44,296 bases of DNA from an uncultured Prevotellaceae bacterium. Lineage in GTDB: Bacteria > Bacteroidota > Bacteroidia > Bacteroidales > Bacteroidaceae. A program made the position numbers and the translations under genes. Numbering within the stretch: position 1 is the stretch's first letter; each line of letters begins with the position of its first letter. The stretch covers positions 1 through 44,296 of the forward strand of contig CAMJQA010000021.1 in NCBI GenBank assembly GCA_946407895.1, written 5' to 3'. This document shows positions 7,329 to 16,923 of the stretch, one piece after another. Under the pieces are notes generated by a model. The model was not told the DNA's origin and did no database searches. It saw only the letters and a list, made by a program, of their open reading frames with translations.

Positions 7329-10300
7329 ATGAAACAATTCAGACTTGTAGACAACCTGATGGGTTGGATTACATTCGCCGTAGCAGCCTTCGTGTATTGC
7401 AGCACGATAGAGCCCACGGCCAGTTTCTGGGATTGTCCTGAGTTCATCCTCACCGCCTATAAGCTGGAGGTGGGGCATCCGCCCGGGGCACCCTTCTTCA
7501 TGCTGACAGCCAACCTGTTCAGCCAGTTTGTGAGCGACCCGTCGCAGGTGGCTCGTATGGTGAACACGATGAGCGCGCTCTTCAGCGCCGCCTGCATCAT
7601 GTTCCTCTTCTGGAGCATAAGCCACCTGGCACGCAAGCTGGTGGGCGAGGGCGGAGAGGTGAAGACCCTTGGCCAGCTCATCACCGTTGAGGCCAGCGCC
7701 CTGGTGGGCTCGCTCATCTATACGTTCAGCGACACGTTCTGGTTCTCGGCCGTCGAGGGCGAGGTGTATGCCTACAGCAGCCTGTTCACGGCCGTAGTCT
7801 TCTGGCTCATGCTGAAGTGGGAGGACCATGCCGACGAGCCGGGCAGCGACCGCTGGCTCATACTGATAGCCTACCTGACGGGCCTCAGCATCGGCGTCCA
7901 CCTGCTCAACCTGCTGTGCCTGCCGGCCCTGGTGCTCATCTATTACTTCCGCCGCACGCCCGATGCAACGGCCCGCGGCGCCCTCCTCGCCCTCTGCGGC
8001 AGCGCCGTGCTGGTGGCCGTAGTGCTGTACGGCATCGTGCCCGGCATCGTCAAGGTGGGCGGATGGTTCGAGCTGCTGTTCGTCAACCACCTGGGCTGCC
8101 CCTTCAATACGGGCCTGTTCGTTTACCTCGTCATACTTATCGGTGTAGTGCTCTGGAGCCTGTGGGAGACCACCCGCCAGCAGAGCCGCCTGCGCATGAA
8201 CCTGTCCTACCTGGTGAGCGTAGGCATGCTGGGCATCCCCTTCTACAGCTACGGCTGGGCAAGCCTCTTCATCGGCATCATCGTGCTGGCCGCCCTGTTC
8301 CTGCTGCTCAGCTACAAGCAGGGCACCGACCACCTCATCACGGCCCGCGTAATGAACACCAGCCTGCTCTGCATGCTCATGATTATGGTGGGCTACTCAT
8401 CCTACGCCGTAATCGTCATCCGCTCTACGGCCAACACGCCGATGGACCAGAACTCGCCCGAGGACATCTTCTCGCTGCGCACCTACCTGAGCCGCGAGCA
8501 GTACGGCGACCGCCCGCTCTTCTACGGCCAGGCCTATACGAGCCAGGTGAAGCTGCGCATCGACGGACAGTACTGCGTGCCCGTGAGCAAGCAGGAGGCA
8601 CCCGTCTACCAGCGCAAGGTGAAGGCCAGCGCCGACGAGCCCGACCGCTACGAGATTCAGCGCTACGACACCAAGTACATCTATGCCCAGAACATGCTCT
8701 TCCCCCGCATGTACAGCGACCGCGAGGAGCACGTGCAGGCCTACGAGAGCTGGATGGGCGGCGTAAAGGGGCACAAGGTGCCCTTCGACCGCTGCGGCGA
8801 GATGGTGCAGGTGAAGGTGCCCACCATGCTGGAGAACCTGCGCTTCTTCCTCAGCTACCAGGTGAACTTCATGTACTGGCGCTACTTCATGTGGAACTTC
8901 GCCGGCCGCCAGAACGACATTCAAGGCAACGGCGAATGGGAGAACGGCAACTGGCTCTCGGGCCTGCCCTTCCTGGACAACATGCGCCTGGGCGACCAGA
9001 GCAAGATGCCCAGCGAACTGCGCGAGAACCCCGGCCACAACGTCTATTACTGCCTGCCCCTGCTGCTGGGCCTGCTGGGCTTCTTCTGGCAGCTCTACCG
9101 CAATACGGAGAAGAACAACGACGAGGGGCAGAAACAGTTCTGGGTAGTCTTCTTCCTGTTCTTCATGACAGGCCTGGCCATCGTGGTCTATCTGAACCAG
9201 ACACCCCTGCAGCCCCGCGAGCGTGACTACGCCTACGCAGGCTCGTTCTATGCCTATGCCATCTGGTGCGGCCTGGGCGTTGCCGCAGTAGCCTCCCTCA
9301 TGCAGCGCCTGCTCCGCAACGAAACCCTATGCGCCGCCCTGAGCCTGCTCTGCATAGCCATACCCATACAGATGGCCGCCCAGAACTGGGACGACCACGA
9401 CCGCAGCGGACGCTACACCTGCCGCGACTTCGGCGCCAACTACCTGCAGAGCCTCGACCAGACGCGCAACCCCGTCATCTTCACCAACGGAGACAACGAC
9501 ACCTTCCCCCTCTGGTACAACCAGGAGGTAGAGGGCGTGCGCACCGATGCACGCGTCTGCAACCTCAGCTACCTGCAAACCGACTGGTACATCGACCAGA
9601 TGAAGCGCCCCTCCTACGACAGCCCTGCCGTGCCCATCCACTGGAACCGACAGCAGTACGTAGCCGGAACGCGCGAGGGAATTAGCGTGCGGCCCGATGC
9701 CCTCAAGCAGGTCATCGACTACTATAAAGACGACCCCGAAACCATGCGCCAGATGCTGGGCGACAATCCATACGAGCTGAAGAACGTCATAGACAAGTGG
9801 GTGCTCAGCGACAACCCCGACCTCCGCATATTCCCCACCGACAGCCTCGTCATTACCATAGACAAGGAGGCCGTCCGCCGCAGCGGAATGATGATGGCCG
9901 GCGACAGCATCCCCGATGTCATGCACATCAGCCTGAAGGGCAAGCGCGCCATCTACAAGAGCGAGCTGATGATGTACGAAATGTTGGCTCAGTGCAACTG
10001 GGAGCGCCCCCTCTACGTAGCCATCAGCGTAGGCCCGTCGAACTACGGCAACCTGGGCAAGAACTTCGTGCGCGAAGGACTGGCTGACCGCATCACGCCC
10101 TTCAACACCGAGAAGAGCGGCAAGAAGATCGACACCGAGAAGATGTACGAGAACATGATGACGCGCTTCACCTTCGGAGGGCTCGACAAGCCGGGCATAT
10201 ATCTCGACGAGACCGTGCGCCGCATGTGCATTACGCATCGCCGCCTCTTCTCGCAGCTGGCTGGCGCCCTCTGGAGCGAAGGCCAGCATGACAAGGCTGC

Positions 10301-10757
10301 CCGCGTAGTAGCCTACGCCGAGAAGGCCATCCCCGCCAGCGCCCTGCCACACAGCTATGCCTGCGGCTCGCTCGACCTGGCCCGCATCTGGGCCGAACTG
10401 GGCAACGTGGAACAGGCCGAGAATATCATCATGCCGATGGCCAAGACCGTGGGCGAATACATTGAGTGGTACCTTAGCATGCCCGACCACATGCTGCTGC
10501 TGAACAACGAAGAATGCCTCTTCAAATTCTACGAACTGCCCCGCATGGCCGATGTACTGGCCAAGGCCAAGAGCCCGAAGGCCATGGAGCTGTCCAAGAA
10601 GATTGAGGCATACAGCACGGCGCTGCAGACACGCCTCTACAATGCTTCAGGCCAGGGGCAGCAAGCCGCAGAGCCACAGGAAACGCCCGTTGAGATAGAC
10701 AGCGAGGACTTCGCCGACTGGAACGACGATATGCTGGAAGAGGAAGCCGACGAATGA
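7329..10757 (+). CDS. DUF2723 (TMEM260-like) large membrane protein
   Basis: A 1142-aa protein of the DUF2723 family, common in Bacteroidota and related to TMEM260, a protein O-mannosyltransferase in animals. The N-terminal half (to about residue 680) has a dozen or so hydrophobic segments and starts with the family-typical NLMGWITFAVAAFVYCST and SFWDCPEFI. A periplasmic section carries GDNDTFPLWYNQEVEGVR and NLSYLQTDWYIDQM. The C-terminal part looks helical and TPR-like (about 960-1090) and ends in an acidic tail. Its length is normal for the family. A GT-C-like glycosyl transfer role is inference from fold relatives. It overlaps the deacetylase gene by 4 nt and is driven by the duplicated promoters. 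Confidence 0.85.
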   Translation: MKQFRLVDNLMGWITFAVAAFVYCSTIEPTASFWDCPEFILTAYKLEVGHPPGAPFFMLTANLFSQFVSDPSQVARMVNTMSALFSAACIMFLFWSISHLARKLVGEGGEVKTLGQLITVEASALVGSLIYTFSDTFWFSAVEGEVYAYSSLFTAVVFWLMLKWEDHADEPGSDRWLILIAYLTGLSIGVHLLNLLCLPALVLIYYFRRTPDATARGALLALCGSAVLVAVVLYGIVPGIVKVGGWFELLFVNHLGCPFNTGLFVYLVILIGVVLWSLWETTRQQSRLRMNLSYLVSVGMLGIPFYSYGWASLFIGIIVLAALFLLLSYKQGTDHLITARVMNTSLLCMLMIMVGYSSYAVIVIRSTANTPMDQNSPEDIFSLRTYLSREQYGDRPLFYGQAYTSQVKLRIDGQYCVPVSKQEAPVYQRKVKASADEPDRYEIQRYDTKYIYAQNMLFPRMYSDREEHVQAYESWMGGVKGHKVPFDRCGEMVQVKVPTMLENLRFFLSYQVNFMYWRYFMWNFAGRQNDIQGNGEWENGNWLSGLPFLDNMRLGDQSKMPSELRENPGHNVYYCLPLLLGLLGFFWQLYRNTEKNNDEGQKQFWVVFFLFFMTGLAIVVYLNQTPLQPRERDYAYAGSFYAYAIWCGLGVAAVASLMQRLLRNETLCAALSLLCIAIPIQMAAQNWDDHDRSGRYTCRDFGANYLQSLDQTRNPVIFTNGDNDTFPLWYNQEVEGVRTDARVCNLSYLQTDWYIDQMKRPSYDSPAVPIHWNRQQYVAGTREGISVRPDALKQVIDYYKDDPETMRQMLGDNPYELKNVIDKWVLSDNPDLRIFPTDSLVITIDKEAVRRSGMMMAGDSIPDVMHISLKGKRAIYKSELMMYEMLAQCNWERPLYVAISVGPSNYGNLGKNFVREGLADRITPFNTEKSGKKIDTEKMYENMMTRFTFGGLDKPGIYLDETVRRMCITHRRLFSQLAGALWSEGQHDKAARVVAYAEKAIPASALPHSYACGSLDLARIWAELGNVEQAENIIMPMAKTVGEYIEWYLSMPDHMLLLNNEECLFKFYELPRMADVLAKAKSPKAMELSKKIEAYSTALQTRLYNASGQGQQAAEPQETPVEIDSEDFADWNDDMLEEEADE

Positions 10758-11368
10758 TTATCGAGCAACCCGCAAGGTTCCTGCGCTGGCTATACCCTCA
10801 TGCCCTATGGAGAATGAACCGTCGGGAGAAGGCCGTATACCTGACCTTCGACGACGGCCCCATTCCCGAGGCCACGCCCTTCATACTGGACGTGCTGGAA
10901 CGCTACGGCGCACGGGCCACCTTCTTCATGGTTGGAGACAACGCCCAAAAGTATCCCCACCTGCTGGCCGAAGTCCGGCGCAGGGGGCACCGCATAGGCA
11001 ACCACACCTTCAACCACATCGGCGGTTTCCGCTGGAAGAGCTGGAACTACCTGGCCAACGTAAAGAAGGCCGGCGAGCTGCTGCACACCGACCTCTTTCG
11101 TCCGCCCCACGGATGGATGCGCCCCATTCAGTACAAGGTGCTGCGCCACTGCGGCTACCGCGTTGTCATGTGGGACGTCGTGACGCGCGACTATAGCCGT
11201 CTGCTTACTGCCGACGACGTGCTCCAGAACGTGAAGCGATACTCCCGGCCAGGCAGCATCATCACCTTCCACGACTCGCTGAAGAGCATCGACAAGCTGA
11301 AACACGCCCTGCCGCAAGCGCTGCAGTGGCTATCAGAGCAAGGATATGAGTTCAGAACTATTGAATAG
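10754..11368 (+). CDS. polysaccharide deacetylase (NodB/CE4 family)
   Basis: A 204-aa metal-dependent deacetylase of N-acetyl sugars. The NodB motifs are present in order: LTFDDGP (motif 1, Asp-Asp), RIGNHTFNH (motif 2, the two metal-binding His), RPPHGW (motif 3), and VMWDVVTRDY and ITFHDS (motifs 4 and 5). There is no signal peptide, only a short Trp/Arg-rich N-terminus, so the catalytic domain may be cytoplasmic. Whether it acts on peptidoglycan, lipid-linked sugars or another glycan is unknown. The start overlaps the DUF2723 stop (ATGA), and its 3' end overlaps queG by 23 nt. Confidence 0.9.
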   Translation: MIIEQPARFLRWLYPHALWRMNRREKAVYLTFDDGPIPEATPFILDVLERYGARATFFMVGDNAQKYPHLLAEVRRRGHRIGNHTFNHIGGFRWKSWNYLANVKKAGELLHTDLFRPPHGWMRPIQYKVLRHCGYRVVMWDVVTRDYSRLLTADDVLQNVKRYSRPGSIITFHDSLKSIDKLKHALPQALQWLSEQGYEFRTIE

Positions 11369-12275
11369 CGAAGCAGTAAAAGCCCAGGCACACCGCCTGG
11401 GCTTTTCCGCATGTGGGCTGGCACGCCCCCACGACATTCCGTCCGAATGGGCCGCGTATTATGAGAGGTGGCTCTCAGAGGGCCGCCACGCAGGAATGAG
11501 CTACCTGCAGAATCACCAAGACCTTCGCTTCCATCCCTCGCTGCTCGTGCCCGGCGTACGAACCATCGTCTCCGTAGCCCTTAACTATCATCCCGCAGGC
11601 GGGCCCACCCAGCCCGGCCTGGCCTGGTACGCTCAGGGGAAGGATTATCACATCGTTATGCGCCGCCTGCTCCGCCAACTTATGGAAACCGTCGGCGGCA
11701 GGGGACGCTGTTTCGTCGACACCGCTCCTGTGCTGGAGAAATACTGGGCCTGGCAGGCCGGATTGGGCTTCATAGGGCGCCACACCCAGCTGGTCATTCC
11801 CCGCCTGGGTTCAGCTTTCTTCCTGGGCGAACTGTTCTGTACCCAGGAGGCCGACACCTACGATACGCCGCTAACCAGCCTGAATCCCTGCGGCCACTGC
11901 CAGCGCTGCATCGAAGCCTGCCCCACCGGCGCCATAAGTAACCGGGGAATGGATGCCCGCCGCTGCCTGAGCTACCTTACTATCGAGTCGCACGACGAGG
12001 AAATTCCCGTCTGGGCAGCGCCCCACCTGGCCGAATGTTTCTATGGATGCGACCGCTGCCTGCGTGCCTGTCCCCACCTCCACGCCCCTTCAGCCGAACC
12101 GTGCCAAGAGTTCCGGCCCAGCCAGGAACTGCTGGATATGACCCCACAGGACTGGCAGCGCCTGACACCCGAGCAATACAACACCCTCTTCCGCGAGAGC
12201 GCAGTCAAGCGCGCCCGTTATGAGGGGCTGAAAAGAAACCTTAAACCATCCGAGGGAGGAAACACATCCTCCTGA
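11346..12275 (+). CDS. queG: epoxyqueuosine reductase QueG
   Basis: Last step of queuosine tRNA modification: reduction of epoxyqueuosine to queuosine, using two [4Fe-4S] clusters and cobalamin. Cluster motifs: C182-x2-C185-x2-C188-x3-C192 (CGHCQRCIEACP) and C231/C235/C238/C242 (CFYGCDRCLRACP). FVDTAPVLEKYWAW near 123-136 includes the conserved Asp125. Length of 309 aa is that of the short form without HEAT repeats. The start at 11346 lies inside the deacetylase gene (23-nt overlap), so translation is likely coupled. QueG is cobalamin-dependent, and the corrinoid operon starts just downstream, although it has its own promoter. Confidence 0.92.
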   Translation: MSSELLNSEAVKAQAHRLGFSACGLARPHDIPSEWAAYYERWLSEGRHAGMSYLQNHQDLRFHPSLLVPGVRTIVSVALNYHPAGGPTQPGLAWYAQGKDYHIVMRRLLRQLMETVGGRGRCFVDTAPVLEKYWAWQAGLGFIGRHTQLVIPRLGSAFFLGELFCTQEADTYDTPLTSLNPCGHCQRCIEACPTGAISNRGMDARRCLSYLTIESHDEEIPVWAAPHLAECFYGCDRCLRACPHLHAPSAEPCQEFRPSQELLDMTPQDWQRLTPEQYNTLFRESAVKRARYEGLKRNLKPSEGGNTSS

Positions 12276-12381
12276 AGACTCAGCCTGAAATCTTCTGCCT
12301 TTCACCTTCCCCCCGAAGTTTCCGTCCCGACACAGAAATGACAAAAAGGCGAGCGACAAAAAGATTTTTTTTGCAAATTAT

Positions 12382-12412
12382 TTTGTATATCATCTGAATC
12401 TTTATACCTTTG
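12382..12412 (+). promoter_or_regulatory. promoter of the corrinoid operon
   Basis: TTTG at 12382-12385 and TACCTTTG at 12405-12412 with a 19-nt spacer, a full Bacteroides-type promoter. Transcription would start close to the 5' edge of the cobalamin riboswitch. The 106 nt between queG and the -33 element show no gene. Confidence 0.82.
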
Positions 12413-12420
12413 CACCCGCA

Positions 12421-12595
12421 ATTTGGTGATGTCCCATCCTTCCGCGGTGGGGCAGAGAGGGAATCCGGTGCAACACCGGAGCAGTGCCCGCTACTGTAAT
12501 TGCCTTTTTTACGCATTCGCTCAAAAACCACTGGACAATAAAGTCTGGGAAGGCGCGGATGTCGGAGGCAAAAGCCAGGAAACCTGCCATCTTGC
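12421..12595 (+). ncRNA. cobalamin (AdoCbl-class) riboswitch
   Basis: Leader element that binds cobalamin and represses the operon behind it. Hallmarks in order: GGGAATCCGGTG (12459-12470) pairing with CACCGGAGC across the CAA loop, the core GCCCGCTACTGTAA (about 12486-12499), and the B12 box AGCCAGGAAACCTGCC (12573-12588). An upstream GGTGATGTCCCATC segment fits the P1/P3 region. About 70 nt between the B12 box and the first start codon hold the expression platform. Whether it acts by termination or by hiding the ribosome site cannot be decided by eye. Confidence 0.95.
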
Positions 12596-12666
12596 TTAAT
12601 AATAAATATGTATCGCCTCGGGAACAAGGCATACGGTATTGGACAAGAAAAAAATTCGCTCAGAAG

Positions 12667-14718
12667 ATGAGAAGGAAGTGTATGCTTTGGGGCCTGGTGT
12701 CCCTCTGCTTCGCTACGGCTTTCGCACAGAAGCCCGACACGTTGCGCAATAGAAAAATGCAACAGATTGTAGTTACTGGCACAGGAACCCACCGCCAGCA
12801 ACAGGATGCGATTGTGCCCGTACAGGTAATCACCGCCAACGACCTGCGCAAAGCACATATAACGAACATGGAGGAAGCCCTGAATATGCTGACTCCCAAT
12901 GTAACGTTCAAGACAAACGGAATGGGAACAACGCTGAGTCTGAACGGGCTATCGGAAGACTACGTCCTGATACTTGAGAACGGGCACCGGCTGACTGGCG
13001 ACGACCGATACACTCGCATCAATATGGCAAACGTGAAGCGCATTGAGGTTCTCAGCGGAGCTTCGTCAGCACTCTATGGCAGCGAAGCTATTGGAGGCGT
13101 GATAAACATAATCACAGACGATGTTTCGCGCATGGTTAAGCGCGAACACGTCTCAGTTACCAACCAAGTGCAACGCTCCTCAAAGGGCAGGTTCCACGAA
13201 AGTATGGCTGCCAGCGTGCAAAAGGGAGCCTTCCAGAGCAGCACGCAATATCAGCGGCAGCAGGCCGGGGGATGGCAAGTAAACCGACAGGAAGAAGTGC
13301 TGGGCGTGCTGAAACCTACTGGCCGGCTGATGAGCCAAGGCTGGCACAGCGACCAGTTGAACCAGCGATTCAGCTGGGATTTCAACAGCGGAATAAACGT
13401 TTATGTGCGCGGCAGCTGGCAGCAATACGAAACCGAACGCCCCCAACAAGCCAAATATTATAAAGGTAAGGTGTCGCGCACTGGCGATACCGTCTTCACC
13501 GAAACGCCTGCCTACCTGTGCGACCTACGCCGACAGAACTGGCTCTACGGAGCCGGTGCTACCTGGCGAGTGAATAAACGTATCTATCTGGCCGCAGACT
13601 TCTATGCCGACAACCTGGATTCGCGGCGCGATTCCTTCGACACATTCCGTCCAGGCGGCACACAGCTTACCAAACGTCAGCATTACTATAACGGCACGCT
13701 CAAGGGTATCTTCCGCCTCGGAACATGGAATAAATTATCGGCTGGAACTGAATACATTCTCGAGACTTATCGCAGTTATAATTTCTCCTTCCGCAACATG
13801 TACACTTTGAGCCTTTTCGCGCAGGACGAAATGAAGGTGCTGAGAAACCTCCAGGCCGTGCTGGGACTCCGCTACATACAAAACGAACGATTCGGAGCCT
13901 ATGCCACACCCACTGCCGCCCTGATGTACAGCCCAGGGCCCGTAAGGCTAAGGGCAAGCTACAGCACGGGCTATCGCACGCCTACCCTGTTGCAAATGTA
14001 CTATGAGAATGACGAAACGAAGACCGTGACCATTGGAAACCTTGACTTGCAACCAGAGAAAAGTAATTTCTATCAAGTGGGGGCTGAATATAACAGCCAT
14101 TGGTTCTCGGGCGGTATCACGCTCTACCGCAACGACTTGCGCGATATGATCTCCTATCGCACACTCACTAATCAGGAAGTCTCCGCCCTGGGACTTGACG
14201 GGCAGTACCCCACCGCCACAAAGTACCAGCAGCGCGACAATATAAACAAAGCGACGGTGAAGGGCCTCCACCTAAGCGCAGAACTCTATCTGCCAAATAA
14301 CTTGCGCTTAGGTGGCGCCTACACCCTCAATGAGACGCGGGCCACGACCCACACTTTGGACGGAAAGACACAACAATACGAGTCTCGCCATGAGCCCGTT
14401 GACTGTAGCGTCAAGCATTCGGGAACGGCACACGCATCCTGGGGACGGCAATGGAAAGCCTATCGGCTGGATGTTAACCTCCAGTGCCGGATGCTGGGAC
14501 GCCGGTGGAGTACAAGCTACGGCTGGGCTCCGCGGCACACGCAGTTGGATCTGAACACTACACATACCTGGACACTCTCTCATGTCGACCTGCAACCCGG
14601 TATAGGCATACAGAACCTGCTAAACAAACGCGACACCCGCCCTTGGAACTCGAACTTCAGCACACTACATCCAGGTCGTTGTCTATACGCCAGCATGGTC
14701 GTCAAGTTTAACAAATAA
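12667..14718 (+). CDS. TonB-dependent outer-membrane receptor, BtuB-like
   Basis: A 683-aa outer-membrane receptor, probably for cobalamin or other corrinoids. The open frame runs back to 12484 through the riboswitch; the ATG at 12667 is chosen because it is followed by a signal peptide (residues 1-20, ending FATAFAQ). The plug domain starts with QQIVVTGTGTHR and carries NGLSEDYVLILENGHR and VEVLSGASSALYGSEAIGG (start read IEVLSG). The 22-stranded barrel ends in a normal aromatic strand, SMVVKFNK. No N-terminal carboxypeptidase-like domain precedes the plug, so it is not of SusC type. It is the first gene behind the riboswitch and is followed after 2 nt by a second receptor. Confidence 0.88.
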   Translation: MRRKCMLWGLVSLCFATAFAQKPDTLRNRKMQQIVVTGTGTHRQQQDAIVPVQVITANDLRKAHITNMEEALNMLTPNVTFKTNGMGTTLSLNGLSEDYVLILENGHRLTGDDRYTRINMANVKRIEVLSGASSALYGSEAIGGVINIITDDVSRMVKREHVSVTNQVQRSSKGRFHESMAASVQKGAFQSSTQYQRQQAGGWQVNRQEEVLGVLKPTGRLMSQGWHSDQLNQRFSWDFNSGINVYVRGSWQQYETERPQQAKYYKGKVSRTGDTVFTETPAYLCDLRRQNWLYGAGATWRVNKRIYLAADFYADNLDSRRDSFDTFRPGGTQLTKRQHYYNGTLKGIFRLGTWNKLSAGTEYILETYRSYNFSFRNMYTLSLFAQDEMKVLRNLQAVLGLRYIQNERFGAYATPTAALMYSPGPVRLRASYSTGYRTPTLLQMYYENDETKTVTIGNLDLQPEKSNFYQVGAEYNSHWFSGGITLYRNDLRDMISYRTLTNQEVSALGLDGQYPTATKYQQRDNINKATVKGLHLSAELYLPNNLRLGGAYTLNETRATTHTLDGKTQQYESRHEPVDCSVKHSGTAHASWGRQWKAYRLDVNLQCRMLGRRWSTSYGWAPRHTQLDLNTTHTWTLSHVDLQPGIGIQNLLNKRDTRPWNSNFSTLHPGRCLYASMVVKFNK

Positions 14719-14720
14719 GC

Positions 14721-16880
14721 GTGAAACAAGTTCTCATCATAGCAATATCCCTGTTCCTCCTGCCCGTCCTTTCTGCTATGGCGCAGGACACGCTCCGCAT
14801 AAAGGATGAAGCACTTAGTGAACTGGTCGTAACAGCCACTGGCACACCTCACACGCTGAAGAGTGTCCCCGTGCAAACCGAGGTTGTCAGCCGCCGGAAA
14901 ATCGAGCAACTGGGTGCGGCGCAATTCGAAGACATTCTCTCCACACTATGCCCAGGCTTCGATTTTAATCCAGGAGATATGGGCAGCCAGATGACAATGA
15001 ACGGATTAGGCAACAGCTACATTCTGGTACTTGTGGACGGCAAAAGGCTTCATGGCGACAATGGAGGCGAGAACGACCTTTCCCTCATCGACCCAAACAA
15101 CATAGACCACATCGAAATAGTCCGTGGAGCAGGCAGTGCTCTCTATGGCAGTGATGCTATAGCAGGCGTAATCAATGTCATCACTCGCAAGCATGACGAA
15201 GGCGTTCTGCTCGAGAACACAACGCGCGGCGGTATGTACGGAGATTGGAGGCAGCACAACGGCATCGGACTTCGCCGGGGCAACTGGGCGTCCTATACGA
15301 ACTTCCAGCTTCAGCATTCCAATGGGTGGCAGAACACCCCGGTTGAAGATCCTGCGCAGACAGAATTCTTTATTACAGATTCACGAAACAAGACTGTGAA
15401 CAAATATACCAACTACCAAGTTGCGGAGCGTCTGACTTGGCAACCCCGAAGGAATCTGGAATTCCATGCCGACGGGAGTTACTACTGGAAACGCATCTAT
15501 CGTCCCACCAACGGGCGTTACCCCTCGTGCGACGTTACGACCTACGACTTGATGTACCACAATTCCAATGCTGCAGCGGGCGGCGTATGGAGGTTGAATA
15601 AGACTGACCGGCTGAGTCTGGACTTAGACTGGAACAAGCACGCCTATTACTATCACTATACGGCTACGACTCTTGAAGACGGCTACGACCCGCAAGGCCG
15701 ATTTACCCACTACTTCCCCTATTTCGCCGGCCAGAAACACTTGCAAAGCAACCAACAAAGAGCAATGGCTCACCTGAAGGGTATATTCCAACTGCCCCAA
15801 AGCAACCTCCTGACCGTAGGGGCCGAATACCGATATGACTATCTGGAGGCTCCCACTCGCGTAGAAGGAGGCCAGGCACACGACTGGACGGCCTCTGTCT
15901 ATGCCCAGGACGAGTTTACATTGCTCAACTGGCTTAGCCTGACTGGCGGTCTCCGCCTAAACCAAAACGGCGGATTCGGCTTCAGGGCCACGCCGAAAGT
16001 GAGTGCAATGTTCCTGCTAGGAGAATTCCGGGTGAGAACAGGTTGGAGCCAGGGCTTCAAGGCCCCCACGCCAAAGGAATTGCATTACCGCTACCTGCGC
16101 CAGATGGGAAGTACCGAGTTTCTCTATATCGGAAACGAGCAGCTGAAGGCCCAGGCTTCAAACTACTATAGCGCCAGCCTGGAATGGAGTCACCGGGGCT
16201 TCAGCATATCAGCAACAGGTTACATGAACGACCTCGACCAGATGATAACCCTCGTAAACATTCCGCTGAGCGAGGTGCCACAGGGCATTACCGCCGAATA
16301 CATGGGCGATGGCAGCAACGAAATTATCCCACGCCAATACCAGAACATGGAGGACGCAAGGACTTGGGGAGGAGAGTTGTCGCTGGCTTGGAGGATAACG
16401 AATGAATGGACGGCAGGCGGAGGCTATAGCTACCTGAACACCAGGGCACATGTCTATGACACGAAGCACAACAGGCTGAACACGGTGACCATCGATGGCA
16501 TGGCACACCACAAGGGAAACATTTACGCCACCTGGCTTCACCGTTTCTCCACGGCCTACCGCCTTGGGCTGGGACTTTATGGACGGGCAAGCAGCAAGCG
16601 CTACTACCAGAACAACGGCAATGGACGAGCCTACCAGATATGGCGGCTGACAACGACACACGACCTGGGACGAGGCCGACGGGGCATGACGTACAGGCTG
16701 GAGGCCGGCATGGATAATATATTCAACTTCGTGGACCGCACGCCCCATGGCTTGCACCTTGGCACAACGTCGCCCGGCAGGACTGTCTATGGGACCTTCA
16801 CAATCCGTTTCGCACAAGGACGGAAGATTGCGATGGCCGTGCCGAAGGCTACCCGGCAATATGAGGATGACAATGAATAA
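14721..16880 (+). CDS. second TonB-dependent outer-membrane receptor
   Basis: A 719-aa receptor with a GTG start 2 nt after the stop of the first receptor. Signal peptide at 1-21 (LPVLSAMAQ). The plug has SELVVTATGTPHTLKSVPVQ, NGLGNSYILVLVDGKRLHG and IEIVRGAGSALYGSDAIAG. It is a paralogue of the first receptor, but the barrels have clearly diverged, so the two may take different corrinoids, or one may take a metal or porphyrin. The last predicted strand ends VYGTFTIRFAQ and is followed by about 20 extra charged residues, unlike most outer-membrane proteins, which end at the aromatic residue. A 43-nt gap without a promoter leads to the CbiK-like gene. Confidence 0.87.
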   Translation: MKQVLIIAISLFLLPVLSAMAQDTLRIKDEALSELVVTATGTPHTLKSVPVQTEVVSRRKIEQLGAAQFEDILSTLCPGFDFNPGDMGSQMTMNGLGNSYILVLVDGKRLHGDNGGENDLSLIDPNNIDHIEIVRGAGSALYGSDAIAGVINVITRKHDEGVLLENTTRGGMYGDWRQHNGIGLRRGNWASYTNFQLQHSNGWQNTPVEDPAQTEFFITDSRNKTVNKYTNYQVAERLTWQPRRNLEFHADGSYYWKRIYRPTNGRYPSCDVTTYDLMYHNSNAAAGGVWRLNKTDRLSLDLDWNKHAYYYHYTATTLEDGYDPQGRFTHYFPYFAGQKHLQSNQQRAMAHLKGIFQLPQSNLLTVGAEYRYDYLEAPTRVEGGQAHDWTASVYAQDEFTLLNWLSLTGGLRLNQNGGFGFRATPKVSAMFLLGEFRVRTGWSQGFKAPTPKELHYRYLRQMGSTEFLYIGNEQLKAQASNYYSASLEWSHRGFSISATGYMNDLDQMITLVNIPLSEVPQGITAEYMGDGSNEIIPRQYQNMEDARTWGGELSLAWRITNEWTAGGGYSYLNTRAHVYDTKHNRLNTVTIDGMAHHKGNIYATWLHRFSTAYRLGLGLYGRASSKRYYQNNGNGRAYQIWRLTTTHDLGRGRRGMTYRLEAGMDNIFNFVDRTPHGLHLGTTSPGRTVYGTFTIRFAQGRKIAMAVPKATRQYEDDNE

Positions 16881-16923
16881 AAACCAATGATTAATTATAT
16901 TATCAATTTAAAGTTAACACATC

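Noticed and set aside
7248..8333. Long open frame on the minus strand opposite the DUF2723 gene
   Set aside because: High GC creates long antisense frames. This one is rich in His, Gln, Glu and Ala, has no domain or signal, and lies opposite a well-supported gene. The same applies to long minus-strand frames at 9327-10490, 21455-22657, 22324-23529 and 16903-18009.
12484..12666. N-terminal extension of the first TonB receptor through the riboswitch
   Set aside because: The frame is open, but this stretch is the conserved riboswitch core and B12 box; the signal peptide begins at 12667.
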